From NCBI RefSeq assembly GCF_007667275.1, contig NZ_VDQT01000005.1, positions 186,001 through 250,000 of the forward strand: a stretch of 64,000 nucleotides of DNA, written 5' to 3'. Under the pieces are notes generated by a model that ran no database searches, had not been told where the DNA came from, and worked only from the letters and a program-made list of their open reading frames with translations. This document shows, piece after piece, positions 16,781 to 26,678 of the stretch. The translations under genes and the position numbers were made by a program. Position 1 is the stretch's first letter; every line of letters begins with the position of its first letter. This DNA comes from Stenotrophomonas rhizophila. Lineage in GTDB: Bacteria > Pseudomonadota > Gammaproteobacteria > Xanthomonadales > Xanthomonadaceae.

Positions 16781-17536
16781 GTGAGCTTGCCGTCGGTAAG
16801 CGCAATCGTGACCTTCCACGGGGAGGGGATCCTTGCCCACACTACGTTGAGGTCGTACACGCTGTCCCGTGCTGTCGCGCGCCGCGAAGGTGTCGACGTC
16901 CAGCTGGTCCTGGTCCTCGACCGGGCCGACCCCCAGACCCGTGCATTCGTGGTGACGCATCCCGACCTGGATGGCACCGAAACGATCCTCGAAACCGACG
17001 TTGGCGACCCTGCGCTTGCGCGCAACGCCGGGGTGGCCGTGTGTGTGGCCGACTATGTCTGCACGTTGGATGGTGATGATCTTATTTCCACTGGCTATTT
17101 CCTCATGCACCTGAAGGAGGCGGCCAACATGGAGGGCCGCTTCGTACTGCATCCCGAAATGGTGCTCAGCTTCGGCATGTACAGCGCGTTCAACTGGCAG
17201 GTTGACCAGGCCGGGGCGTACTACGATGAACATGCGCTGCTGACTGTCAACCCCTGGATCAGTGCCGCATTTTCGACCCGCGCGCTGTTCGAATCCATTC
17301 CATACGCGGCCTGTCGGCCGCGGCAGACGGGATTCGGATATGAGGACTGGTATTGGAACGCCGAGACCATTGCGCGTGGCGTGGTGCACCGGCTGGCGTG
17401 GGGCGCGGCATATTTCTACCGCAGGAAATGGCACGGCTCGTTGAATGAAGACAGCCACGCGATGAAGACGGTGATGCCGCGGACCTCGCTGTTTGCGCTG
17501 GGGCTTGGAAAGAACAAGGATTTGAAAAGTGTTTGA
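16781..17536 (+). CDS. GT2-family glycosyltransferase (copy B)
   Basis: 251 residues with the same layout as copy A: SAIVTFHGEG, LVLDRADPQTR, LDGDD, LHPEMVLSFG, VNPWISAAFSTR and TGFGYEDWYWN. The start is put at GTG 16781, which has GGAG seven bases upstream and gives an N-terminus matching copy A; an upstream ATG at 16706 has its GAGG too close to serve it. It overlaps the following GT4 gene by eight bases. Likely adds a residue to the O-polysaccharide backbone or side chain with its GT4 partner. Confidence 0.82.
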   Translation: MSLPSVSAIVTFHGEGILAHTTLRSYTLSRAVARREGVDVQLVLVLDRADPQTRAFVVTHPDLDGTETILETDVGDPALARNAGVAVCVADYVCTLDGDDLISTGYFLMHLKEAANMEGRFVLHPEMVLSFGMYSAFNWQVDQAGAYYDEHALLTVNPWISAAFSTRALFESIPYAACRPRQTGFGYEDWYWNAETIARGVVHRLAWGAAYFYRRKWHGSLNEDSHAMKTVMPRTSLFALGLGKNKDLKSV

Positions 17537-18938
17537 ACGCTGGTCGCATAATCGCTGGGTCCGGAACCGGTACACGCGAAAGCTGGCGCAGTGGGCGCGA
17601 CGCATCCTCTCGCTGCTGTCCGGTCGATCCCAAGGGGTCGCGCATGTCCCGTTTGTCGGATCGGCGCCCACGATGCCCGGGTGGCTCCAGGAAGAGCTTT
17701 CCCGGATGGCAGCAATCGAGCCTGAGCTGCTGCCGGGCGGAGTGAGTGTGGATCACTACGCCTTCTATTCCGTACCCATGGACGGCCGACCAGGTCGGGC
17801 GTATTCCACCTTGGCCGATGATGTTGGTGGCCATCCCTACACGCATGTGTTGCTGATCCCCTGGCTGAAGCAGGGCGGAGCGGATCGGGGCATTCTCTAT
17901 CATGCCAAGGCGATCGCGGAGAGCAGTCCGGATGCACGGATACTGGTACTTTCCACCGAAAACTCCGCATCGCCGTGGGCCGAGCGGCTGCCGCCCCAGG
18001 CGCGGCACGTGGATTTCGCACAACATGTAGCAGGGCTGGACTTCGGTCACCAGGTTGCGGTCATGGTGCGACTGCTGGTGCAGCTGCAGGCACCGTTGAT
18101 CCACCTGATCAATTCCCGCGTTGGATGGGAGGCGGTGCTTCGCCACGGTCTGGCACTCAAGCAGCACTCGCGGCTGGTCGCGTCTCTCTTCTGCGACGAC
18201 TACGATCTGCGTATGAATCCGGTCGGATACGCCCGAGACTACCTCCGCTACTGCTATCCCTCGTTGTCGGCAGTGATCTGCGACAATTCACGTTATCCCC
18301 GCATCTGGTCGCGTGAGCTGGGCGTTCCCGCATCCGTGTTCAAGGTGGTTCCCTTCCCCTATGACGGCGAGACACCGCAGGTCCCCGTCACTCCGTTGTC
18401 GGAGAACGACGCCGATCGTGTGCTCTGGGCCGGACGACTGGATCGGCAGAAGCGGCCCGACGTGTTGGCGGCCATCGCCGCGGAGATGCCCCACGTACAC
18501 TTCGACGTATTCGGATCGCCCGTCATGTCCGGCGCCGCCCAGCAGGATCTGGGCTCCCTTCGTTCACTCGCCAACGTTACGTTGCACGGGGAATTCCAGA
18601 GGCTGGAGGCGGTCGCGAGTGGCGCGCATTTCGCTTATCTCCATACCACTGCGTGGGAAGGAACGCCGACAATACTGTTTGATGTCGCTGCGGCGCGGCT
18701 GCCGATCTGCGCGCCGGCGGTAGGCGGGATCGCGGACTTCATTGCGGTGGAAGACCTGGTCGAAAGCCCGTCGGACATCGATGCATTCGTAAGCCGGCTG
18801 GAGGAGCTCAGGAAATCGCCGGAGCTGCGCCATGCGGTGGTGGGAAGACAGGTCGAATCGCTCGCGGCCAACCGCTCGTGGGAGGGTTTCACTGCGCGTC
18901 TGGCAGAGTTGGGCATGCTCGCACGCATGCCCGGCTGA
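17529..18938 (+). CDS. GT4-type glycosyltransferase (copy B)
   Basis: 469 residues, GT-B fold, starting at GTG 17529 within the end of the GT2 gene. Shared blocks with copy A include IPWLKQGGADRGILYH, LLVQLQAPLIHLINSRVGW, SLFCDDYD, NPVGYARDYLRYCYP, VLWAGRLDRQKRPDVL and TAWEGTPTILFDVAAARLP. Last gene of the plus-strand operon; it converges with gtrA six bases downstream. Confidence 0.83.
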   Translation: MFERWSHNRWVRNRYTRKLAQWARRILSLLSGRSQGVAHVPFVGSAPTMPGWLQEELSRMAAIEPELLPGGVSVDHYAFYSVPMDGRPGRAYSTLADDVGGHPYTHVLLIPWLKQGGADRGILYHAKAIAESSPDARILVLSTENSASPWAERLPPQARHVDFAQHVAGLDFGHQVAVMVRLLVQLQAPLIHLINSRVGWEAVLRHGLALKQHSRLVASLFCDDYDLRMNPVGYARDYLRYCYPSLSAVICDNSRYPRIWSRELGVPASVFKVVPFPYDGETPQVPVTPLSENDADRVLWAGRLDRQKRPDVLAAIAAEMPHVHFDVFGSPVMSGAAQQDLGSLRSLANVTLHGEFQRLEAVASGAHFAYLHTTAWEGTPTILFDVAAARLPICAPAVGGIADFIAVEDLVESPSDIDAFVSRLEELRKSPELRHAVVGRQVESLAANRSWEGFTARLAELGMLARMPG

Positions 18939-18944
18939 TCCGGA

Positions 18945-19364
18945 TCAAGGCGATCGCTGGTGGCGGAAAACCCACAGGTTCATCAGCGCGAATACGATGA
19001 CTGGAACCATCACGGCAGAGAATGCGATGCCGAATCGGTAATCCACGCCCATGACCTCGACCAGCGCCATGCCGCCTACCGATAGCGACAGGTTCAGGAT
19101 GTGGACCATCGCGAAACGCCCCGACTCGTGGCGCACGTTGCCCTGCGAGTCGAAGGTGAAGTAACGGTGCGCGATGAAATTCGGCGGAATCAGCACCAGA
19201 TAGGCCAGGCCGGCGGCCCACGTTGGACGCAGCCCGGCCTTCTCAACGCATAGCCACGTCAGTGCGGCATAGAGCAGCGTGCTTGTACCTCCCACGACGC
19301 CAAAGCGAACCAGCTTCCACAGCAGGTTGCGAGTGGCCGCGCGACGATCAGGGGGTGCGGTCAT
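18945..19364 (-). CDS. gtrA: GtrA family membrane protein (polyprenyl-sugar flippase)
   Basis: 139 residues, four membrane helices. The GtrA signature is present: LVRFGVVGGTSTLLYAAL at the N-terminus, a helix with PPNFIAHRYFTF in the middle, and a final helix ending NLWVFR. GtrA proteins are thought to flip undecaprenyl-phosphate-linked sugars made by GtrB to the periplasm. Its start overlaps the end of the GtrB-like gene upstream by 17 bases, so the two form one operon. Confidence 0.85.
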   Translation of the reverse strand: MTAPPDRRAATRNLLWKLVRFGVVGGTSTLLYAALTWLCVEKAGLRPTWAAGLAYLVLIPPNFIAHRYFTFDSQGNVRHESGRFAMVHILNLSLSVGGMALVEVMGVDYRFGIAFSAVMVPVIVFALMNLWVFRHQRSP

Positions 19365-20349
19365 CAGTGCTTTCCCGGATCGAATACTGGCAGGGCGAAG
19401 TCAAATTCAGCAGGATGCGACCGGCGTACTCGCCGATGGCGCCCAGCGCCACCAACTGAACCCCACCCATGATCAGAATGGTCACGATGAGCGACGACCA
19501 TCCGACGGCGACCTCCGGGTGCGTCAACTTGTGCGCCACGATAAGTAATGCAAACAGGAAGCCTGCACCTGACACCAGAAGCCCTGCCATGGAAACCAGG
19601 CGGAGGGGGGCGATGGAGAAGCTGGTCGCCATCTTGAGCCAGAGCGAAATCGACTTTCGCAGGCTGTAGCCCGAAGTCCCCTCGCTGCGCGCGTGGTGGC
19701 CGACGATCTTGCTGGTGATTCGCGAAGTGCTGGAGAGGATCAGGCCATCCAGGTATATGGCGGGCCCGGAGAACTTCACGACCTCTGCAAGGACGCCGCG
19801 CGTGAAGGCGCGAAACGGCGAGAGATACAGGCCCGGCGGCTTCTGCAGCAGCCACGTCGCGACACGGTCGTTGAATCGGCTGCCGGCAATTTTCCAGGCG
19901 GCATGCTTGCGGCCCTGGAAGGCGCCGTAGCAGACGTCATATCCGCCCTTCAACGCATCAACCAGCACAGGAATATCGGACGGGGAATGCTGCAGGTCGT
20001 CATCCATCGTCACGATTACGCGGCCACGTGCCTGGCGCAAACCCGCGAAGATCGCCATGTGCTGGCCCACATTCTTGCGAAGATTGAAGGCCCTGACCCA
20101 CGGATGCGCGGCCGCGAGACTGCGCGCGACCTCCCAGGAACCATCCGGGCTGTTGTCATTCACCAGGATGAGTTCAAGGCGGTAAACGTTCCCCAACTGC
20201 TGATCGATCGCCTCGACCAGTGCCGGGAGGATCGGTTCACTCCGGTACACCGGGACGACGATTGACAGGTCCAACAGGTCCTGTTCTGCGGGAAGGGCGG
20301 TGCTGTCCATGACGGCGGTCTCTATTCCGGTGGGCGTTGTGTCGCGCAT
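19348..20349 (-). CDS. GtrB-like polyprenyl-phosphate glycosyltransferase (GT2, dolichol-P-mannose synthase type)
   Basis: 333 residues. The GT-A domain (LSIVVPVYRSE, VNDNSPDGSWEVA, NLRKNVGQHMAIFAGL, TMDDDLQHSPSD) is followed by two C-terminal membrane helices near 235-315, the layout of GtrB and DPM1-like enzymes that load a sugar on undecaprenyl phosphate. Two starts are possible: ATG 20349 and ATG 20310; the second begins just before the catalytic domain. Works with gtrA; the periplasmic transferase may be the divergent gene at 20446. Confidence 0.86.
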   Translation of the reverse strand: MRDTTPTGIETAVMDSTALPAEQDLLDLSIVVPVYRSEPILPALVEAIDQQLGNVYRLELILVNDNSPDGSWEVARSLAAAHPWVRAFNLRKNVGQHMAIFAGLRQARGRVIVTMDDDLQHSPSDIPVLVDALKGGYDVCYGAFQGRKHAAWKIAGSRFNDRVATWLLQKPPGLYLSPFRAFTRGVLAEVVKFSGPAIYLDGLILSSTSRITSKIVGHHARSEGTSGYSLRKSISLWLKMATSFSIAPLRLVSMAGLLVSGAGFLFALLIVAHKLTHPEVAVGWSSLIVTILIMGGVQLVALGAIGEYAGRILLNLTSPCQYSIRESTDDRTP

Positions 20350-20445
20350 ATACTACCCGCCGGACGGGGCCTTCGGTGGCCCCATCGCCCGCACTCCCAG
20401 CTGCTCCCCGGCCAGCCAGGCCGCAACCCGGATAACGCTCCCGAC

Positions 20446-21840
20446 ATGCCTACCCTCACCACTCCTGCCTGGCAGGAAAAATTCACGCGGCAGGACGGCA
20501 ACTGGAGCGTGTATTTTGCGATCATTCTGGTTGGAATGTTTGCGATCGGACAGCTGGTCACGCCCTTCATCGCACACGATGACTTCGACTGGCTCAACTT
20601 CCAGTTCGACCAGGGATTCGAGACGCCGTGGAGCAAGACATTCTCCGAGGGGCGCTGGCTGAATTTTCCCTGGTCATTTATTTCCCACTACTTGAGCATC
20701 CGCGGGGCAGTGGTGCTTCATCTGGTCACTTATAGTGGCCTGGTCTGGCTCATGGCACGCCTCCTGTCGGGAAGGCGCAGCGTCATTGCCGCGTTGTTGC
20801 TGTTTGTCGCCCCGATGGCGGCCGAATCCTCGCTATGGCCGGTGACGCAGGTGACCGGGGCGTTTATTTCCCTGGTGGCGTGCTGGGGCATGCTGCAGTC
20901 CACCCGCGAGCGGGATCGTTTGACCTGGCTGGCAGGCGGCGTGTTCCTGGGATACCTCTGTTATCCCTCGTTCGGTCCCGTTTTGATGCTGCTGGCCGCG
21001 ACGCGCATTGTCGATGCGAAATCAGCGGTTCGTCTTGCCATCGTGTACGTCTCGGTTTTCATCGTGGCTGTGCTTTTCGTGTTCCTGCTCAATGCCATTT
21101 TCCATGGCGCCTTCACGATCCAGCCGTCGGGCTGGCGTGGCGCCACTCCACTGCTGAAGGACGGCACGCTTTCTGGGAACGTTGAGCGCTACCTGGCCTA
21201 CTATCGCCAACTGGCCACGCTGTGGCCCGTGTTTGTGGTTTCGGCCGTGGGGTACGCCATCTGCATCTGGCGCGGCACCCGGCGCCTCCAGTGCGCCTGC
21301 ATGCTGGCACTTGGTGTGATGCTGCTTTGCATGGACGCGGCGCTCTCGATCATCTCCGGCCTTGAGCTCTGGCTGCGTGCGTCGCTCTGGATGTGGATCG
21401 TGCTCTGTGCCCCGATTGTGTTCCTGATCGGCAGCGCGGGGAGGCAGCAGATCATGGGGGTGGTGCTGGCATTGCCGCTCCTCGCGATAGGCGCGACCGC
21501 GTGGTCCAACATGTTCCAGAACGTGCGTCATGCCTTCCCGGCCGCGCAGACCCTCGCCAACGAGGTAGCAATTGCCCAGGCCGGTTATGCCGGTGCTTAC
21601 GATGCCGTGGTGCTGTACGGGGATGTGCACGACAGTGCGCTGTTGCGGCACCTGCACAGTAACCGTGCGCTGCGGAATCTGCTGTTCAAGGAATATGGCT
21701 GGTATACCACGCCATGTTCGCCCGAACTTTGCGGCAAGATTGAATCTGAACTGGCTGGGCGCCAGGAGTTGCCCCGATGGCTGGTGGTGGATCGCACCTT
21801 CGTAATCATCGTTTCCAGAAACCGGGGTGATCTTTATTAG
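20446..21840 (+). CDS. polytopic membrane protein, GtrC/GtrII-like GT-C glycosyltransferase candidate
   Basis: 464 residues with about ten membrane helices and a C-terminal globular tail of about 80 residues. The first periplasmic loop holds HDDFDW, matching the acidic pair GT-C enzymes use for catalysis. It is divergent from the gtrB-gtrA pair, separated by 96 bp, which in gtr clusters is the place of the serotype-specific transferase. Codon use is visibly richer in A/T than the flanking etf genes. Function as an O-antigen side-chain transferase is inferred. Confidence 0.65.
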   Translation: MPTLTTPAWQEKFTRQDGNWSVYFAIILVGMFAIGQLVTPFIAHDDFDWLNFQFDQGFETPWSKTFSEGRWLNFPWSFISHYLSIRGAVVLHLVTYSGLVWLMARLLSGRRSVIAALLLFVAPMAAESSLWPVTQVTGAFISLVACWGMLQSTRERDRLTWLAGGVFLGYLCYPSFGPVLMLLAATRIVDAKSAVRLAIVYVSVFIVAVLFVFLLNAIFHGAFTIQPSGWRGATPLLKDGTLSGNVERYLAYYRQLATLWPVFVVSAVGYAICIWRGTRRLQCACMLALGVMLLCMDAALSIISGLELWLRASLWMWIVLCAPIVFLIGSAGRQQIMGVVLALPLLAIGATAWSNMFQNVRHAFPAAQTLANEVAIAQAGYAGAYDAVVLYGDVHDSALLRHLHSNRALRNLLFKEYGWYTTPCSPELCGKIESELAGRQELPRWLVVDRTFVIIVSRNRGDLY

Positions 21841-21873
21841 CCCTGGTGCTGGGCTCTGCCCGTAGCGCCGCAC

Positions 21874-21904
21874 GAAAAAGGGCCGGGCACATCGCCCAGC
21901 CCTT
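21874..21904 (-). terminator. rho-independent terminator of etfBA
   Basis: On the minus strand AAGGGCTGGGC pairs with GCCCGGCCCTT (one mismatch, loop of five), followed by TTTTTCGTG. It lies about 20 bases after the etfA stop. Confidence 0.75.
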
Positions 21905-21924
21905 GATGATGCTCCGCAGGCGCC

Positions 21925-22863
21925 TTAAAGAGCGGCTTCCAGCTCCGGCAACAGCGTGAACAGATCGCCCACCAGCCCGATATCGGCGATCTCGAAGATT
22001 GGCGAATCGGGGTCCTTGTTGATTGCCACGATGGTGCCGGCGTCCTTGATCCCGGTCAGGTGCTGGATGGCACCGCTGATGCCCACCGCCACGTACAGTT
22101 CAGGCGCGATGATCTTGCCGGTCTGGCCCACCTGCAGGTCGCTGGGCACGTAGCCGGCGTCCACCGCGGCGCGCGAAGCGCCCACGGCGGCACCCAGCTT
22201 GTCGGCCAGCTGGAAGATCACCTTGAAGTTCTCTTCCGAACCGACGCCACGGCCACCGGACACCACGCGCTTGGCGCTCTGCAGGTCCGGGCGGTCGGTG
22301 GCACCGGCGGCCAGGCCGACGAAGCGGGTGTGCGCGGGCAGGGCGGCGTCCACGCTGGCGGCTTCGATCGGGGCGCTGCCGCCCTTGGCTGCTTCCGGCC
22401 AGGACGCCGCACGCACGGTGGCGACCACGATCTGGTCGGCCGGGACGTCGACGGTGATGATGGCATTGCCGGCGTAGATCGGGCGCTTGAAGCTGTGGCT
22501 GCCTTCAACGCTCATCAGGTCAGAGACCTGGTTGACCCCGAGCAGGGCCGCCACGCACGGCATCAGATCCTTGCCGAAGGTGGTCGAGGGGCCGAACACG
22601 TGGGTGTAGCCCTTGGCCAGCTGCGCGATCTGCGGGGCCAGCACCTGCGCCAGCGCCTGGGCGTTGGCGGCGTTGGCCACGGTCAGGACCTTGGCCACGC
22701 CGGCCAGTTCGGCGGCCTGGGCGGCCACGGCCGCCGGGTCCGCAGCCAGCACCAGCACGTCGATGCTGGCGCCGCTGATGGCAGCGGCCGCGCTCACGGT
22801 CTTGGCGGTGGCGGCGTTGATCTTGCCGTCGTGGTGCTCGGCAACAACGAGGATCTTGGTCAT
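21925..22863 (-). CDS. etfA: electron transfer flavoprotein alpha subunit
   Basis: 312 residues. FAD-binding subunit of the heterodimer that carries electrons from acyl-CoA and other dehydrogenases to ETF-quinone oxidoreductase. The C-terminal FAD domain is complete: [41 protein letters not shown] and [16 protein letters not shown], then [20 protein letters not shown]. It overlaps etfB by one base (TAATG), so the subunits are made in balance. In Xanthomonas it is the other classical border of the LPS locus. Confidence 0.96.
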   Translation of the reverse strand: MTKILVVAEHHDGKINAATAKTVSAAAAISGASIDVLVLAADPAAVAAQAAELAGVAKVLTVANAANAQALAQVLAPQIAQLAKGYTHVFGPSTTFGKDLMPCVAALLGVNQVSDLMSVEGSHSFKRPIYAGNAIITVDVPADQIVVATVRAASWPEAAKGGSAPIEAASVDAALPAHTRFVGLAAGATDRPDLQSAKRVVSGGRGVGSEENFKVIFQLADKLGAAVGASRAAVDAGYVPSDLQVGQTGKIIAPELYVAVGISGAIQHLTGIKDAGTIVAINKDPDSPIFEIADIGLVGDLFTLLPELEAAL

Positions 22864-23609
22864 TACAGCAACCCCTTCTGCTTGAGTGCGGCGACCAATT
22901 CGGCCGCGTCCTTGACCATCACGCCCTTGCTGCGCTTGGATGGCGCCGCATAGTGGGTGGTCGTGAAGGTATCGGCGGCTTCAACCCCGAGGTCGGCCAG
23001 CTGCAGGGTCTCCAGCGGCTTGGCCTTGGCCTTCATGATGTCGGGCAGCTTGATGAAACGCGGCTCGTTCAGGCGCAGGTCGGTGGTGACCACGGCCGGC
23101 AGGTCCACTTCCAGCGTTTCCAGGCCGGCGTCGACCTCGCGGGTCACCGTGGCTTTGCCGTCGGCAATCTCCAGCTTGCTGGCGAAGGTCGCCTGCGGGC
23201 GGCCCCACAGCGTGGCCAGCATCTGGCCGGTCTGGTTGGCGTCGTCGTCGATCGCCTGCTTGCCCAGGATCACCAGGTCGGGCTGTTCCTTTTCGACCAG
23301 CTTGAGCAGGGTGCGCGCGGCGGTCAGCGGCTGGATGGCCTGGTCGGTAACCACGTGGATGGCGCGGTTGGCGCCCATGGCCAAGCCGTTGCGCAGGTGC
23401 GCCTGGGCGTCGGCCGGAGCGATGGTAGCGACCACAACCTCGGTGGCTATGCCCTTGTCACGCAGGCGCAGGGCTTCTTCCAGCGCGATTTCGTCGAAGG
23501 GGTTGGGGGACAGCTTGACGCCGTCGGTGACCACGCCGGACCCGTCCGGCTTGACCTGAATGCGGACGTTGTAGTCCACCACGCGCTTGTACGCGACGAG
23601 GATTTTCAT
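22863..23609 (-). CDS. etfB: electron transfer flavoprotein beta subunit
   Basis: 248 residues, AMP-binding partner of EtfA. Starts MKILVAYKRVVDYNVRI, has NPFDEIALEEALRL, ILGKQAIDDDANQTGQMLA and the conserved DLRLNEPRFIKLPDIMKAK recognition loop that docks partner dehydrogenases. The ATG at 23609 is chosen because it gives the family N-terminus; the frame extends 24 codons upstream with proline-rich sequence of no family likeness. A TAGAAT box lies about 75 bases upstream on the minus strand, without a clear -35. Confidence 0.96.
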   Translation of the reverse strand: MKILVAYKRVVDYNVRIQVKPDGSGVVTDGVKLSPNPFDEIALEEALRLRDKGIATEVVVATIAPADAQAHLRNGLAMGANRAIHVVTDQAIQPLTAARTLLKLVEKEQPDLVILGKQAIDDDANQTGQMLATLWGRPQATFASKLEIADGKATVTREVDAGLETLEVDLPAVVTTDLRLNEPRFIKLPDIMKAKAKPLETLQLADLGVEAADTFTTTHYAAPSKRSKGVMVKDAAELVAALKQKGLL

Positions 23610-23741
23610 CTGGTGCGGAATCCTTGAATAACGGGGAACGTCCGGTTCCGGAACGGCAACCGGTTCGGGGGGTGGGATCACGATTCTAGCCGGTGACGGC
23701 CTTCCGTGCGAATGCGTATGGTGGCGTCGCGGGCTACGCCG

Positions 23742-25433
23742 TCAGGGGCCGCAACGCGGCTTTTCCGGAGAAGTCCGGGCGTAGACATTGCCGCCGAAGG
23801 TGCCGTAGGAAACAGCCTCATTCACCGGAACGGTCCCCACCAGGCGATACAAGCCGGACCCGGAAACCACTTTCTCGATCAGGGCTGCCCCCGGCCACTC
23901 AGTTCGCGTCGTCGTCATGATCACGTCCGGCGGGCAGGCCGCCAGCGCGCGTGACAGCCTGTCGCCGTCCATGCCCATGTCTATCAATGCCAACGTCAGA
24001 TCGCTCAGCTCGGCCGACGCCGGTACCCGGCCAGTCAGCGGAAACAAGGTAAACATGAAGCCACTGACGCTCAGCGTTGATCCGGGTGCGGATGCCCCTT
24101 CAATGAGGTCTGCTGCAATCAGATAGTTCGACGCTTGATGTGCTTCCTGACTCCATCCGCCCTGGCCCGTATGGACAGCGTCGGCAGCAGCCTGGCGCAC
24201 TGTCTTCATCTGCCATGAGACCTGCGGCTGGAAGAACAGGTAGGCCGCTCCGCCCGCCAATGCCATGAGCACGATCGACAGGCTCCTGGATGAAACGAGG
24301 CGCCACGCCAGCGCGCACAGTCCAGCCAGACCCGGCAGAGCCGAGGCAAAGTGGTAGGGAAAACCGATCTTCATGATTGGCTCGATGAGCGGTACTACCG
24401 CTACGGCGAGCCAGAAGGCGGCTCGACCCCTGGCCCCCCGCTCCCCACCGCGCGCGCCGGCAAGCATCAGCGCAACCAGAGCAACCGAGGCAAGGCCGAG
24501 CGGGACCATGGATGCTTTGGCCCATGTCGAAACAGCATTCACGAACAGCGTGAAGCGTTGGTCCTGGACCGCGCTGAACATGGTGCCCGCATCCAGATAC
24601 GCTGCGATGAAACCGGGCAGGCTTCCCCGCAGGAGCAACACGGGAATGAGTACAACGACAGCCGTTGCGATTCCCCCGGCGGCCACTGCGGCTGCGGACC
24701 TTCGTCCGAATCTCACCCATGCGGCGCCAACGGCGAGGATGGAGAAACCCGCGAACGGCTCCCGGATCAGGATCCCAAGGGCTACCAGGCAGCCCACCAG
24801 AAACAACCTGCGCTCACCCGGTCGATCCTGGCCCTGCATCAGGATCACCGAGAGCATCAGCGGGACATAGGCCAGGAAGATACTGTTTCGATACCCGTTC
24901 TGGACGAAGGCTGCCCAGTTCATCGTGAGCAGGAAAATCACCGAAAGAAGCGCGGCAAACCACACGCTGCGTGATTCACGGCGCAGCATGGTGTAGAACA
25001 GCGCGCCGGCCACGGTGGCAACTACCAAGTCGATCAATCGCAAAACCACGAACGGATTGGCCGGTAGATCAAAAACCCAGGCTGTCAGCAGCGGGTAAAG
25101 CATCAGGTACCCGTCTGCCGGTAGCCCACTTCCCTGTGAAAGCGCAGCTGCAATCCGCATGGAGAAATAGGCGTAGTAACCCTCATCGGTTGTCGGCAGG
25201 GCGGAAAGTCCTGCAACCCGTGGAAGCACAACGCTCAGCGTTACCACCAACAATGCTGCCACCACGGCTTGCCAGCGAAGCCCGGCCGACTGTGGGACCG
25301 GGGCTGAAGAACGTTCCAATTCATCTCTCCTGAAAATCGACGGGCTCACCAGCACGGTGCGCGGCGGGGAAGGGCGGTGGAGCTTAGCAAGTGGTTGCCC
25401 CGCCCGCCCAATCCCGGAGCTTTTGCGCCGCAT
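23742..25433 (-). CDS. GT39/ArnT-like polytopic glycosyltransferase
   Basis: 563 residues as written, 11-13 predicted membrane helices from residue 50, then a soluble C-terminal domain of about 170 residues. The first periplasmic loop holds [15 protein letters not shown], the DE(G/x)-Y motif of the PMT/ArnT (GT-C) superfamily that uses polyprenyl-phosphate sugars. Start uncertain: ATG 25433 has no Shine-Dalgarno; GTG codons at 25355 and 25349 would begin closer to the membrane domain. It lies between etfB and rmlB, so the variable surface-polysaccharide genes continue on both sides of etfBA. Could modify lipid A core, O-antigen or protein. Confidence 0.7.
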   Translation of the reverse strand: MRRKSSGIGRAGQPLAKLHRPSPPRTVLVSPSIFRRDELERSSAPVPQSAGLRWQAVVAALLVVTLSVVLPRVAGLSALPTTDEGYYAYFSMRIAAALSQGSGLPADGYLMLYPLLTAWVFDLPANPFVVLRLIDLVVATVAGALFYTMLRRESRSVWFAALLSVIFLLTMNWAAFVQNGYRNSIFLAYVPLMLSVILMQGQDRPGERRLFLVGCLVALGILIREPFAGFSILAVGAAWVRFGRRSAAAVAAGGIATAVVVLIPVLLLRGSLPGFIAAYLDAGTMFSAVQDQRFTLFVNAVSTWAKASMVPLGLASVALVALMLAGARGGERGARGRAAFWLAVAVVPLIEPIMKIGFPYHFASALPGLAGLCALAWRLVSSRSLSIVLMALAGGAAYLFFQPQVSWQMKTVRQAAADAVHTGQGGWSQEAHQASNYLIAADLIEGASAPGSTLSVSGFMFTLFPLTGRVPASAELSDLTLALIDMGMDGDRLSRALAACPPDVIMTTTRTEWPGAALIEKVVSGSGLYRLVGTVPVNEAVSYGTFGGNVYARTSPEKPRCGP

Positions 25434-25607
25434 GGCAACGGAACCGTACGTTTTAGCGCTAATTGGTATGGTTCTTGTGACGTCAGCCCTCTATCCAGGG
25501 TTCATGCAAAGGAGGCAGCGACGTTGGGCCTCGTTGTATCCTGTGCAATTGAGCGGGGAATGGACTTGTATTCCCCCAGGCAGCCCATTTCTGAAGGAGA
25601 ACAGGTA

Positions 25608-26663
25608 GTGCCCACATGGCTTGTCACCGGCGGTGCCGGATTCATTGGCGGTAACTTTGTACTGGAAGCCGTCGCCAAGGGCGTACGCGTCATCAACCTC
25701 GACGCGTTGACCTACGCAGGCAACCTCAAGACGCTGGCTCCGCTGGAGGGTAATCCGGATCACGTGTTCGTTCACGGCGACATCGGGGACCGGGAGCTGG
25801 TCGCTCGCCTGCTGGCCGAGCACAAGCCGGACGCCGTGCTGAACTTCGCCGCGGAAAGTCACGTGGACCGCTCAATCGATGGTCCCGGTGCCTTCATCCA
25901 GACCAATGTGGTCGGCACCCTGGGCCTCCTTGAGGCCGTGCGCGACTACTGGAAGGCGCTGCCGGCCGAAAAGGGCCTGGCCTTCCGCTTCCTGCATGTG
26001 TCCACCGACGAGGTGTACGGCACCTTGGGCGAGACCGGCAAGTTCAGCGAAACCACCCCGTACGCGCCCAATTCACCCTACTCGGCATCCAAGGCCGCGT
26101 CGGATCACCTGGTGCGCGCGTTCCACCATACCTACGGGCTGCCGGTGCTGACCACCAACTGCTCCAACAACTATGGCCCGTATCACTTCCCGGAGAAGCT
26201 CATTCCGCTGGTGATCGCCAAGGCGCTGGCCGGCGAACCGCTGCCTGTCTACGGCGACGGTAAGCAGGTCCGCGACTGGCTGTTCGTGTCCGACCACTGT
26301 GAAGCGATCCGGACCGTGCTGGCGAAGGGCCAGGTTGGCGAGACCTACAACGTGGGCGGCAACTCCGAGAAGGAAAACATCGAAGTCGTGCACTCGATCT
26401 GCGCGCTGCTCGATGCCCGCCGCCCTCGTGAGGATGGCCAGCCGCGCAGCAGCCAGATCACCTACGTCGCCGACCGCCCCGGGCATGACCGCCGCTACGC
26501 GATTGATGCGTCCAAGCTCAAGGACCATCTGGGCTGGGAACCGAAGTACACCTTCGACCAGGGCATTGCCTTCACCGTCGACTGGTACCTGGACAACCAG
26601 GAATGGGTCAACGGCGTGCTGGATGGCAGCTACCGGCTGCAGCGCATCGGCACCTCGGCCTGA
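25608..26663 (+). CDS. rmlB: dTDP-glucose 4,6-dehydratase
   Basis: 351 residues, second step of dTDP-L-rhamnose synthesis. NAD site [11 protein letters not shown], the VDRSIDGP substrate loop, the STDEVYG block and catalytic Y-x3-K (YSASKAASD). GTG 25608 has AAGGAGA eight bases upstream and gives the family N-terminus (VPTWLVTGG). A second in-frame candidate, TTG at 25524, has an even better AAAGGAGG before it and would add 28 residues or act as a leader reading frame. The 174-bp spacer to the divergent GT39 gene is A/T-rich and must hold the promoters. Confidence 0.96.
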   Translation: MPTWLVTGGAGFIGGNFVLEAVAKGVRVINLDALTYAGNLKTLAPLEGNPDHVFVHGDIGDRELVARLLAEHKPDAVLNFAAESHVDRSIDGPGAFIQTNVVGTLGLLEAVRDYWKALPAEKGLAFRFLHVSTDEVYGTLGETGKFSETTPYAPNSPYSASKAASDHLVRAFHHTYGLPVLTTNCSNNYGPYHFPEKLIPLVIAKALAGEPLPVYGDGKQVRDWLFVSDHCEAIRTVLAKGQVGETYNVGGNSEKENIEVVHSICALLDARRPREDGQPRSSQITYVADRPGHDRRYAIDASKLKDHLGWEPKYTFDQGIAFTVDWYLDNQEWVNGVLDGSYRLQRIGTSA

Positions 26664-26678
26664 GACAGGAAACCAGAC

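Noticed and set aside
25434..25607. JUMPstart/ops element before rmlB
   Set aside because: GGCGGTAG-type ops core was not found in the spacer.
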